Shown here piece by piece: positions 15,684-23,856 of a stretch of DNA of 32,719 bases (position 1 is its first letter; each line of letters begins with the position of its first letter). Made by a program: the position numbers and the translations under genes. The DNA is from an uncultured Clostridia bacterium (GTDB lineage: Bacteria; Bacillota; Clostridia; Christensenellales; UBA3700). Below the pieces are notes generated by a model, which saw only the letters and a program-made list of their open reading frames with translations, was not told the origin of the DNA and made no database searches. The stretch is from assembly GCA_947037025.1 (NCBI GenBank), contig CAMQSU010000017.1, positions 1-32,719 of the forward strand. The letters are read 5' to 3'.

Positions 15684-17279
15684 TTATATTTTTCTCATTT
15701 TTTCTAGTTGTTTTGTTGCGTTTTCATTGTTATTTATTATTTGCAAATTGTATGTTGTATTTGCAAATTTTTTCTCAAGTTTTATAATCTTTTCTGCTGA
15801 TGAAACATCTATTGTTTTTACCTTGCTTAGGTCTAGTATTACGCAGTCACAATTTGATGCTGATTTTACTAAGTTTTCTATAAGTTTTGTGCCTGTCATA
15901 AAAGTTAGATTTGAGCTTGGAGTTATGATTGTATTTAAGTAAGTGTTACGATGCAAATCGCTAACCTTTACTCCCTCTATAATATCTAAATCATGTTTAA
16001 TAAATATATCCTTAGACATTATAATAAATGTAATTATCATGCCGCCAATTACTCCGTATACAAGGTCCTTATATAATGTTAAAAATAATGTAACAACAAG
16101 TATTGTAGTGTCTCTTTTATTAAATGTTGCTAGTTTGCCGTATAGCTTAAAGTTTGACATATGCAATGCTATCATAATTAGCACTGCGCCAAGACTTGCC
16201 ATTGGTACAAAAGTTAATGCGGGCATTAGTACGAAAAACATTAGTAGCAACATTAACGAGTGCACCATGCCAGCTACTGGAGTAGTTCCGCCATTCTGTA
16301 CATTTGCAGATGTCCTTGCAATTGCTCCTGTTGCGGGAAGTCCGCCGCAAAATCCGCTACTGATATTTGCGATACCCTGACCAAAAAGCTCCGCATTTGA
16401 GTCATGTGAGTCGCCCGTCATATTATCTGCAACTGTCGCAGATAGCAGACTTTCTATGCTGCCTAAAAATGCAATTACAACTGCCGGCATTAGTAGTTTG
16501 CTAAATGATAAATTTGAAAACCCTTGCCAATCTGGTAAGATAATTTCTGGCTTTATGTCAGGGTATATTGAGCCTATTGTTGCGACCCCGAAATTTGTTT
16601 CGCTGTATATTCCGAGTATCAGTGTTATGCAAGTTGTAACGATTAGAGCGGCAAATGCAGCGGGAATCTTTTTGCTTATTTTAGGAAGCACCATCATTAT
16701 TAAAACTGTTGCAATACCTATTGCAAGAGTTGGCAAACTGATTGATAAAAAGTTGCTGCCTAGATTGCCTATTTTGTTTATAAATTCACTATGGAATAGC
16801 TGCGGACTATCGCCGAAAAGATTAAAAGAGTCGGTGAGTGTAATACCTGAAAAGTCTGAAAATTGTCCGACAAGTAAGTTGACGCCGATACCTGTTGTAA
16901 ATCCTACTACTATCGGGAATGGTATAAATTTGATAAGCCCACCAATGTGGAATAATCCTAATAGTATCATTATTACGCCTGCCATGATCGTTGCAACGTG
17001 AAGCCCAAGCATTCCTATGCTAGCAACGTATCCTAATGTTATTGATACGAATGCACCAGTCGGGCCGCCGATTTGCACTTTGCAACCGCCGAGTGCTGAT
17101 ATTATAAATCCTGCGACGATTGCTGTTATTATTCCTTGTTGCAAAGTTGCACCCGACTGAATGCCTAGTGCGATTGCAAGTGGTAGCGATATTATCGCAA
17201 CTAACACTCCGCTCATTAAGTCTTTCAGTAGGCTTGATGCCTTGTATCCTTTAAAACTATTTAGTATTGCTAATTTCAT
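15684..17279 (-). CDS. SulP family anion transporter with STAS domain
   Basis: A 531-residue membrane transporter. The N-terminus carries the SulP signature region (LMSGVLVAIISLPLAIALGIQSGA-like), followed by many hydrophobic segments across residues 20-420, with GGPTGAFV near 72 and FGQGIANISSGFCGGLPATGAIART near 290. The C-terminal 95 residues form a STAS domain (VILDLSKVKTIDVSSAEKI). The family carries sulfate, bicarbonate, chloride or other anions; the substrate cannot be read from sequence. It converges on the pyr operon and diverges from spoIIR. A bicarbonate role would suit the neighbouring carbamoyl-phosphate synthase but that is speculation. Confidence 0.92.
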   Translation of the reverse strand: MKLAILNSFKGYKASSLLKDLMSGVLVAIISLPLAIALGIQSGATLQQGIITAIVAGFIISALGGCKVQIGGPTGAFVSITLGYVASIGMLGLHVATIMAGVIMILLGLFHIGGLIKFIPFPIVVGFTTGIGVNLLVGQFSDFSGITLTDSFNLFGDSPQLFHSEFINKIGNLGSNFLSISLPTLAIGIATVLIMMVLPKISKKIPAAFAALIVTTCITLILGIYSETNFGVATIGSIYPDIKPEIILPDWQGFSNLSFSKLLMPAVVIAFLGSIESLLSATVADNMTGDSHDSNAELFGQGIANISSGFCGGLPATGAIARTSANVQNGGTTPVAGMVHSLMLLLMFFVLMPALTFVPMASLGAVLIMIALHMSNFKLYGKLATFNKRDTTILVVTLFLTLYKDLVYGVIGGMIITFIIMSKDIFIKHDLDIIEGVKVSDLHRNTYLNTIITPSSNLTFMTGTKLIENLVKSASNCDCVILDLSKVKTIDVSSAEKIIKLEKKFANTTYNLQIINNNENATKQLEKMRKI

Positions 17280-17487
17280 ATGTATACCTCAAATTATAGT
17301 TGTAATTATATTAATTGCTATTGATAATAACTTAATCATCAATTTGATTACTAGTAATTGTTATTATACTCTCATTTCCCTTTAATGTTAAGCATATTGG
17401 TACAAGTTGTGAAAAAATTAATCAATTTATAAATCTAGGTATAAATTGTATCAACTCAGTCAACAATGATAGAGTAACGGAGGGTTT

Positions 17488-18006
17488 ATGAAAAAATTAA
17501 TAGCAAGCGTGATAGCCATTGTAATATGTGTTGGTTGCGTGTTTTTGGTGAATGACAAAGAAGAAGATTATCTTAGATTACATATTAGAGCAAACAGCAA
17601 TACTGAGTATGACCAACAAATTAAATATCAAGTCAAAGACGCAGTAGTTGAGGCACTTGTCCCTCTAGCTGATGGCATTGATAGCAAAGAGAGCATGGTG
17701 TCCGTGCTTGAGAGTAATATTTCCGTAATTACTGCTGTTGTTGATAGCAAGCTTGCTGAGCTTGGTCAATCATACCGCTCAACTGTCAGAGTATGCGAGG
17801 AGAAGTTTCCTACTAGGTCATATGAGGAGTTGACGCTTGGCGCTGGTGTGTATGATGCTTTAATTATTGAGCTTGGCAGCGGCAAAGGGGATAACTGGTG
17901 GTGCGTGGCTTTTCCTCCGCTTTGCTTTGTAACTGCAGAGGGGGAAGGTGATGAAGTTGTTTATAAATCTATATTTCATGAGTGGTTTGCAAAGATGAAC
18001 GGCTAA
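17488..18006 (+). CDS. spoIIR: Stage II sporulation protein R
   Basis: A 172-residue protein with an N-terminal hydrophobic signal segment (about residues 4-22), then the SpoIIR hallmark LRLHIRANSNTEYDQQIKYQVKDAVVEAL and the C-terminal region NWWCVAFPPLCFV. In Bacillus, SpoIIR is made in the forespore, exported to the intermembrane space, and triggers SpoIIGA to process pro-sigma-E in the mother cell. It is shorter than the Bacillus protein but both conserved blocks are intact. The ribosome binding site is cggaggg. I could not find a convincing sigma-F promoter in the 208-base gap shared with the divergent transporter. Confidence 0.93.
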   Translation: MKKLIASVIAIVICVGCVFLVNDKEEDYLRLHIRANSNTEYDQQIKYQVKDAVVEALVPLADGIDSKESMVSVLESNISVITAVVDSKLAELGQSYRSTVRVCEEKFPTRSYEELTLGAGVYDALIIELGSGKGDNWWCVAFPPLCFVTAEGEGDEVVYKSIFHEWFAKMNG

Positions 18007-18015
18007 TTACCGCAT

Positions 18016-18060
18016 CTATATATAAGCGTTTAGTAAATTTACTAGTTGCATTATATATAG
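18016..18060. repeat. AT-rich inverted repeat after spoIIR
   Basis: Perfect 10-base arms ctatatataa (18016-18025) and ttatatatag (18051-18060) enclose a 14-base palindrome tagtaaatttacta (18031-18044). There is no T tail, so it is not a standard terminator. It lies between spoIIR and sleB. Confidence 0.6.
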
Positions 18061-18171
18061 TTACATATTATCTTAAATTATAAATGTTTTTTGCATGGAT
18101 AGTATTTATATGTATGTAGTGTTAAAAGTAATGAGATACGCTAGTGAGAATTTATTAGCAAAAGGAGTAGC

Positions 18172-18897
18172 ATGACTAAATTAAATGAAATCATGAAAGT
18201 GAAAGGGAAGCTAGCATTTGTAATCACTGCGATTATTCTTGCACTTTGCATCACGGGTATGGCGATATACTTGCCGTTTGTATTTGCTGAGGAAACTGAG
18301 GGGTATGTTGAAACTATTCGCTCTGGTGCATCTGGTACAATCGTTAAGGATATCCAAAAAAAGCTTAATGAGAAAGGTTACAGTGTAGGAACGGTTGACG
18401 GAATATTTGGCAGCAAAACTGTTAAAGCTGTTAAAAAGTTTCAGAGCGATAACGGTTTGACGTCTGATGGTATTGTCGGCAGCAAAACGGCGCAGGCACT
18501 CGGTGTTGATATTTCTGGGGGTAGCTCTGGTAATAGTAATTACACTGGCAGCGATATTTATCTGCTTGCAAAGTGCATTCATGCGGAGGCTAGAGGCGAG
18601 CCTTACATCGGTCAAGTTGCAGTTGGTTCTGTCGTGCTTAATCGTGTAAAAAGTTCTAAATTCCCTAACTCTATTAGCGGTGTGATTTATCAGCCGTGGG
18701 CGTTTACTGCTGTCCATGATGGGCAAATGAACTTAGAACCAAATGAGGAAGCAAAGCGTGCTGCACGTGATGCTATGAACGGGTGGGATCCTAGCAATGG
18801 TTGTATTTATTACTTTAATCCAGTAACGGCGACAAGTGATTGGATTTGGTCACGAGAGGTGCAATTGACTATCGGCAGACATAAGTTTGCAATATAA
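18172..18897 (+). CDS. sleB: Spore cortex-lytic enzyme SleB
   Basis: A 241-residue lytic transglycosylase that cuts the muramic-lactam cortex during germination. Order of parts: a short N-terminal membrane or signal segment (about residues 14-38), a peptidoglycan-binding domain (about 50-117, repeats DIQKKLNEKGYSVGTVDGIFG and VKKFQSDNGLTSDGIVG) and a C-terminal hydrolase-2 catalytic domain (about 128-241). The catalytic Glu sits in CIHAEARGEPYIGQVAVG, and the QPWAFTAVHDG segment is also typical. The enzyme needs YpeB for stable incorporation in Bacillus spores, and ypeB follows 9 bases after the stop, which supports the call. Confidence 0.95.
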   Translation: MTKLNEIMKVKGKLAFVITAIILALCITGMAIYLPFVFAEETEGYVETIRSGASGTIVKDIQKKLNEKGYSVGTVDGIFGSKTVKAVKKFQSDNGLTSDGIVGSKTAQALGVDISGGSSGNSNYTGSDIYLLAKCIHAEARGEPYIGQVAVGSVVLNRVKSSKFPNSISGVIYQPWAFTAVHDGQMNLEPNEEAKRAARDAMNGWDPSNGCIYYFNPVTATSDWIWSREVQLTIGRHKFAI

Positions 18898-18906
18898 GGA
18901 GGCTAC

Positions 18907-20283
18907 ATGGAAAATAATAATAAACATTCATCAGCTGCTAGCAGTTTAAGAATGAACAAAAAGCAAATGTGGCTAGTGGGTATTGGCTCTACAATACTTC
19001 TTGCAATAATTGTTACTCTAAGTGTGCTGTTCGGTTTGACTGTGACGGATAGAGGTAATCTGTTGAGTGATAGCGAAAATGCTTATCAAAGATCATACTA
19101 TGGTCTTGTTGTCAACCTAGTAGATATCGAGAATGATCTTGCAAAAGTTAGGGTCATGACTGGCGATAAAGTAATTAAAGATTCTTTTTATAAAATTGAG
19201 AGCAATTGTCAGATCGCAAGCACGCATTTGGCAGTGCTATCTATTAACAGCAGCAGTATGGAAAGCTTAGCGATGTTTTTTAATCAGCTTGGCGGATACA
19301 GCGGGCATCTAATTAATAATTTGGATTCTGGCAAAAAGTTGACAACTTCTAATATTGAAACGCTTACTAAATTGTGGGACGTATCTAAAGAGTATGGTAA
19401 GGCGCTAAACGGTATGCAGGCGCATATGGCGGACGGCTATTCATTCTCTGAAAGTTTAGGTGAGATTGACGATCAGTTCGGAATGATTTTTGACGGTATG
19501 AACGAAAGTGCTATCGAGTATCCAAGCCTTATATATGATGGGCCTTTCAGTGACGGAGTTATCGATAGAGATCCTAAAGGCACTGTCGGAGAGGAATTAT
19601 CAGAGGCGCAAGCGAGAGAGTTGCTTCCTAAATATTTGCAAGGCTATGATATAGCTGAAGTTGCGGATGTCGTGGAAAATAACAACCGCATTCCAAGTTT
19701 CGTGTACTCTGTTATTCTAAAGGGAGAGAGAACTGTTACTGTTCAAATTGCAAAAAAAGGTGGTATGCTTTTAATGCTTGATTTGTTTCATGAGGTATAT
19801 GAGCCCGTGCTAACTGTCGAGCAGTGTAAGGTTATAGCTTCGCAATATTGCGAGAGTATCGGACTTAAGGATATGACAGCGGTATGGGTTAATAATAATA
19901 GCAGTAATGTATATGTCAATATGTGCTATGAGCAGAACGGCGTTATACTTTACCCTGATATGTTAAAGCTGAAAATTAGTCTTGATACTGGTGAGGTTAT
20001 CGGATATGAAGGATTGAATTATGCTTTTAATCATACCAAAAGAGATAATTTGACAGCAAAGGTTTCTCTTGATGAGGCGGTTCTGAATGCAAGTGCTATT
20101 CTTGAGGATATTGAGGCTAGGCTTGTAGTTATCCCTATTAATGTTACTAGCGAAAAGCTTTGTTATGAACTTGTTGGTGAGTTTAACGGAGAAAAGTATT
20201 TTGTATATGTTGATGCTATGACAGGTAAAGAAATCAAAGTGCTTCGTATGATAGATAGCAACCAAGGCGATTTGTTGATGTAA
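18907..20283 (+). CDS. ypeB: Germination protein YpeB
   Basis: A 458-residue protein with one N-terminal membrane segment (about residues 23-47, VGIGSTILLAIIVTLSVLFG), a helical YpeB region, and a C-terminal half with PepSY-like repeats (EAQARELLPKYL; LDEAVLNASAI; YVDAMTGKEIKVL). YpeB is required for SleB localisation or stability in spores and is usually its operon partner. Here it is separated from sleB by 9 bases holding the ribosome binding site aaggagg. Expression in the forespore is expected from the family; I could not identify a sigma-G promoter with confidence. Confidence 0.93.
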   Translation: MENNNKHSSAASSLRMNKKQMWLVGIGSTILLAIIVTLSVLFGLTVTDRGNLLSDSENAYQRSYYGLVVNLVDIENDLAKVRVMTGDKVIKDSFYKIESNCQIASTHLAVLSINSSSMESLAMFFNQLGGYSGHLINNLDSGKKLTTSNIETLTKLWDVSKEYGKALNGMQAHMADGYSFSESLGEIDDQFGMIFDGMNESAIEYPSLIYDGPFSDGVIDRDPKGTVGEELSEAQARELLPKYLQGYDIAEVADVVENNNRIPSFVYSVILKGERTVTVQIAKKGGMLLMLDLFHEVYEPVLTVEQCKVIASQYCESIGLKDMTAVWVNNNSSNVYVNMCYEQNGVILYPDMLKLKISLDTGEVIGYEGLNYAFNHTKRDNLTAKVSLDEAVLNASAILEDIEARLVVIPINVTSEKLCYELVGEFNGEKYFVYVDAMTGKEIKVLRMIDSNQGDLLM

Positions 20284-20290
20284 TGAATGC

Positions 20291-20350
20291 CGCTTATATA
20301 TAATGCGTACGCGTAATAATTTTATTAATCATTATATATGTATATAAGCG
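20291..20350. repeat. AT-rich inverted repeat after ypeB
   Basis: Perfect 10-base arms cgcttatata (20291-20300) and tatataagcg (20341-20350), with further inner pairing taatg (20301-20305) and catta (20330-20334). No T tail follows. It resembles the inverted repeat placed after spoIIR. Confidence 0.6.
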
Positions 20351-20453
20351 TATGCATATGTTGCAATATTGTTATCGCTTATGTGCGTGTATATTGCATT
20401 AGTGCACTATATTACAGTTAAAACGCTTTCAAAATAAAATAATATAGTAGAAT

Positions 20454-20489
20454 AACGTGCTTCCAGAAGTTTTTGGGTGCACGTTTTTT
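20454..20489 (+). terminator. Intrinsic terminator, probably of sleB-ypeB
   Basis: Stem aacgtgc (20454-20460) / gcacgtt (20479-20485), an 18-base loop that can pair further at its base, and a run of six Ts. It lies about 170 bases past ypeB. Confidence 0.75.
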
Positions 20490-20583
20490 ATTATTTGCAA
20501 TTTTAAATATCTTATGGTATCAAGAGTCAATTTGCAATGTGCATTTGACCATATGTATGTTGTTTGTTGATAATATCCAAAAA

Positions 20584-20612
20584 TTGACAACGGCTAAGAT
20601 GTGCGATACTAG
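20584..20612 (+). promoter_or_regulatory. Possible upstream promoter with inverted repeat
   Basis: A perfect ttgaca (20584-20589), a 17-base spacer and tactag (20607-20612, weak -10). A 9-base inverted repeat, atgtgcgat (20599-20607) and atcgcacat (20633-20641), spans the -10 and the likely start region. It could drive the DUF1846 gene with a long leader. Confidence 0.4.
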
Positions 20613-20748
20613 AAGTAGTTAATTTGTAAAACATCGCACATATTAACTCAATTGTACTTGTTTGGCTCTGCAATTGTTAAGTTGCATTATTAATCGTGCG
20701 TCAAAAGTATGTAAAATTTAAAATAAATAAAAAAGTATATGAAAAGGA

Positions 20749-20777
20749 TTGAAAAAAGTGTGATAAAATGCTATTAT
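20749..20777 (+). promoter_or_regulatory. Promoter of the DUF1846 gene
   Basis: ttgaaa (20749-20754), a 17-base spacer and tattat (20772-20777), ending 28 bases before the ATG at 20806. Confidence 0.7.
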
Positions 20778-20805
20778 ATATAGGAGAAATGCAAATGAGG
20801 TTTAT

Positions 20806-22284
20806 ATGAAGATTGGATTTAATAACGAGCAGTATGTTAAGCAGCAAAAAGAAGAAATACTTAAACGCATAGACCGGTTTGATAAACTGTATCTAGAGTT
20901 TGGTGGCAAATTATTCGATGATTGTCATGCAGCTAGAGTGTTGCCGGGCTTTGATGTCAATGCTAAAGTGAAACTTTTGGAAACGCTTAAAGATAAGGCG
21001 GAGATCATTATTACTATTAGTGCTCCCGACTTAGCAAGAAATAAAATCCGTGCTGATTATGGCATCGGCTATGATCTTGACGTGATGAGGCTTGTGGATA
21101 ACCTACGTGCTCTTCAAATTTATGTGAGTAGTATTGTTATCACTCAATATGATGGTCAAGCGGCGGCGGATGTTTTTAAGGCTAAGATGGAAAGACGCGG
21201 CGAGTGTGTATATGTTCATACTAAGACTAAAGGCTATCCAACTGATATTAGCGTTATTATTTCCGATGAGGGGTATGGTAAGAATGCTTTCATTAAAACT
21301 ACTAGACCACTTGTAGTTATAACTGCTCCCGGTCCTGGTAGCGGAAAGCTTGCTACTTGCTTAGGTCAAATGTATCATGAGCATAAGCATGGCGTCCATG
21401 CAGGATATGCTAAATTTGAGACTTTCCCGATTTGGAACTTGCCATTAAAGCATCCTGTCAATGTTGCATATGAGGCGGCTACGGCTGATCTTAAAGATGT
21501 AAACATGATTGATCACTTCCATTTAGAAACTTACGGCATTACAAGCGTTAATTATAATCGCGATATTGAAGTATTTCCTATCGTGAAATCAATATTAAAG
21601 AAAATTACAGGCGATAGCCTATATAACTCTCCAACTGACATGGGGGTAAATATGGCAGGGTTTGCAATTACTGATGAGGATGTAGTTTGTAAAGCTGCAA
21701 ATCAAGAAGTAATAAGAAGATATTACAAATCATGTTGTGACTATGCACAAGGTAACGCTGACATTACTGTTAAGGAGAGGATTGAATTGCTTTTAAGTGA
21801 TTTGTCAATTACTCCAGTAGATAGGGCAGTCGTTATTGCAGCGAGGGAGAAGTCAGTTGCGTGCGACGCTTTAGTTGTCGCTATTGAGCTTGATAACGGT
21901 ACGCTTGTTACTGGTAAAAACTCTGATTTATTATCAGCATCATCAGCTTGTGTGCTTAATGCAGTTAAGATTCTTGCAGGGCTTGATGATTCTGTTCTAT
22001 TGATTTCAAGAGCAATACTTGAGCCGATAGTTAAAATGAAAACTGATTTACTAAAAGAAAAACACAGTGCACTGACTCTTGAGGAAACTTTGATAGCGCT
22101 TAGTATTTGTGCTGTTAGTAGCAAAACTGCCGCGGCGGCTAGTGCTAAAGTTAGTGAACTTCGTAATTGCGAGGCTCACGCAAGCAGCATTTTAGCTGGC
22201 GTTGATGAAACAATGCTTAAAAAGTTAGGTATGAATATCGCAACTGATGCGGTATTTAGTAGCAATAATCTATATAACGAATAA
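20806..22284 (+). CDS. DUF1846 family protein
   Basis: A 492-residue protein of the DUF1846 family, conserved in length and order across Bacillota. The start MKIGFNNEQYVKQQKEEI and FGGKLFDDCHAARVLPGFD are family hallmarks. A glycine-rich Walker-A-like loop, TAPGPGSGKLATCLGQMYHE, lies near residues 172-191 and is followed by KFETFPIWNLPLKHPVN, suggesting nucleotide binding. The C-terminal 150 residues are a separate Ala/Leu-rich helical part. No reaction is known to me for this family. The ribosome binding site is a modest tgagg, and the gene has its own promoter. Confidence 0.9.
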   Translation: MKIGFNNEQYVKQQKEEILKRIDRFDKLYLEFGGKLFDDCHAARVLPGFDVNAKVKLLETLKDKAEIIITISAPDLARNKIRADYGIGYDLDVMRLVDNLRALQIYVSSIVITQYDGQAAADVFKAKMERRGECVYVHTKTKGYPTDISVIISDEGYGKNAFIKTTRPLVVITAPGPGSGKLATCLGQMYHEHKHGVHAGYAKFETFPIWNLPLKHPVNVAYEAATADLKDVNMIDHFHLETYGITSVNYNRDIEVFPIVKSILKKITGDSLYNSPTDMGVNMAGFAITDEDVVCKAANQEVIRRYYKSCCDYAQGNADITVKERIELLLSDLSITPVDRAVVIAAREKSVACDALVVAIELDNGTLVTGKNSDLLSASSACVLNAVKILAGLDDSVLLISRAILEPIVKMKTDLLKEKHSALTLEETLIALSICAVSSKTAAAASAKVSELRNCEAHASSILAGVDETMLKKLGMNIATDAVFSSNNLYNE

Positions 22285-22580
22285 TGTTATTACTTAATGA
22301 AAACTTTGATTTTAATATAAATATGTAAATTTTTTTTGCGGCTGAGTTAAAACTGCAAACTATAATCAATATAGATAATATAATCATAACAAAACAACAA
22401 CAATAACTATAAAACAATCTTATGATAAGCTAGCATCACGCGATATATCAATTCGATAGGTAAATATTTTATCAAACTCGCAGGCAATCTTGTCAATAGT
22501 ACTTTAATAGATAAATATAAGTAGCAACTGATTAAAAACAATCATTAGTATTTTTGTATATACACATTGGAGGACATGAA

Positions 22581-23750
22581 ATGACATCTACTATCAGTCA
22601 AATATTTAAGTTTGATGCAAACGGCGCGGCTAGCAATCTAGCAATATTACCTACAGAGGGTGCGAAAGAGCTTGCACAAATGGTTGACAAGTATCTAGTT
22701 AATTGGCATAACGAAGAAGCTGCAAGGTTAGGTATGGACACAAGGGTTGAAACTTTCATCATTGATAGCAAATGCCCTAGGTTCACAACAGGTGACGGTA
22801 AAGGTATTATTAATGACTCAGTGCGTGGTAAGGATTTATTTCTTATGTGCGACGTTGGTAATTACAGCATCGACTATAATATGTTCGGCGTGAATAATAG
22901 AATGTCGCCAGATGACCACTATGCAGATTTGAAACGTCTGATTAGTGCAAATGCTGGTAAGGCTAAAAGAATGACTGTTCTTATGCCTATTCTATACGGC
23001 GGTCGTCAACACAGAAGAAATAGCCGTGAGTCTCTTGACTGTGCGCAAATGCTTAGAGAACTTGAAGTTATGGGCGTTAGTGACATTATCACTTTTGATG
23101 CTCATGATCCTCGCGTTCAAAATGCGATCCCTGAGCTAGGTTTTGATAACTTTCAAGCATCATACCAGATGCTAAAAGCACTATTGAAAAAATTTCCTGA
23201 TGTTACATTTAATAAAGAAAACTTTATGATAGTTAGTCCTGATGAGGGCGCAATGAGCAGAAATATTTATTACTCTTCAGTGCTTGGCATTGATTTAGGT
23301 ATGTTTTATAAACGTCGTGATTATGCAACTATCGTTAATGGTCGTAATCCTATAGTTAGCCATGAGTATATCGGTAACGATGTTCGTGGTAAAGATATTT
23401 TTGTTGCAGATGATATCATTGCAACTGGTGATAGCGTTTTGCATTTATGTACAGAGCTTAAAGCCAAAGGATGTCGCAATATTTTCCTTGCTGCTACTTT
23501 TGCTCTATTTACTGAGGGCGTGGAAAAGTTTAATAAGGCTTACGAGGAAGGGTTGTTTACAGCAGTTCTATCAACCAATTTAACTTATACTTCACCTGAT
23601 GTTACCGCTTGTGATTGGTTCGTCGGAGCGGAAATGTCTAAGTTTGTAGCTAGCATTCTTGCAGCTTGTACACATGATATTTCACTTTCTACTTTGCTAG
23701 ACCCTCATGATAAAATTCATGATATGCTAGTTAAATCAGGTAGAAAATAA
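22581..23750 (+). CDS. prs: Ribose-phosphate pyrophosphokinase, long divergent form
   Basis: A 389-residue member of the PRPP synthetase family, about 75 residues longer than the usual 310-320. Recognisable parts: VLMPILYGGRQHRRNSRESLDCAQMLRELE near residues 133-162, FDAHDPRVQNAIP near 172-184, a VSPDEGAMSRN segment near 217, and the PRPP-binding loop VADDIIATGDSVLHL near 275-289. The enzyme makes PRPP from ribose 5-phosphate and ATP; PRPP is needed for the PyrE step, absent from the pyr operon here. The ATG at 22581 follows ttggagga. The 3' end of the gene is duplicated just past the stop. A broader phosphoribosyltransferase-like role cannot be excluded. Confidence 0.85.
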   Translation: MTSTISQIFKFDANGAASNLAILPTEGAKELAQMVDKYLVNWHNEEAARLGMDTRVETFIIDSKCPRFTTGDGKGIINDSVRGKDLFLMCDVGNYSIDYNMFGVNNRMSPDDHYADLKRLISANAGKAKRMTVLMPILYGGRQHRRNSRESLDCAQMLRELEVMGVSDIITFDAHDPRVQNAIPELGFDNFQASYQMLKALLKKFPDVTFNKENFMIVSPDEGAMSRNIYYSSVLGIDLGMFYKRRDYATIVNGRNPIVSHEYIGNDVRGKDIFVADDIIATGDSVLHLCTELKAKGCRNIFLAATFALFTEGVEKFNKAYEEGLFTAVLSTNLTYTSPDVTACDWFVGAEMSKFVASILAACTHDISLSTLLDPHDKIHDMLVKSGRK

Positions 23751-23808
23751 TACTAAATTATTTTGATATTATGATCATGATATGCTAGTTAGTCTAGGTG
23801 CAAAATAA
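23717..23808 (+). repeat. Degenerate duplicate of the prs 3' end
   Basis: Bases 23717-23750, the last ten codons plus stop of prs, recur at 23775-23808 with 28 of 34 identical; the first 17 (tcatgatatgctagtta) are exact. The first copy encodes HDMLVKSGRK-stop, the second HDMLVSLGAK-stop. The offset is 58 bases, so the copy is out of frame with the gene and untranslated. Confidence 0.85.
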
Positions 23809-23856
23809 GTGGAAATTATCTTATAGATTATAAATCATAGAGGAGTGACTTTTTAT

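Larger units (their letters stand above)
20284..20805 (+). other. 522-base intergenic region after ypeB
   Basis: No credible coding region. It holds, in order: an AT-rich inverted repeat (20291-20350), an intrinsic terminator (20454-20489), a possible promoter (20584-20612), an inverted repeat (20599-20641) and the promoter of the next gene (20749-20777). Confidence 0.7.

Noticed and set aside
15943..17001. Plus-strand open frames opposite the SulP gene
   Set aside because: The minus-strand frame gives a complete SulP protein with a STAS domain; the plus frames have no start signals.
17392..17419. Sigma-F promoter for spoIIR (gcata with a G/A-rich -10)
   Set aside because: The spacer is about 13 bases and the first G of the -10 is missing; too far from the consensus to call.
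18112..18141. Sigma-G promoter for sleB (gtatg, 18 bases, gatacgc)
   Set aside because: The -35 fits but the -10 matches at only about four of seven positions.
22336..22366. Promoter for prs (ttgcgg, 19 bases, tataat)
   Set aside because: The spacer is too long and the -35 weak; the 296-base gap before prs is AT-rich and gives many chance -10 matches.
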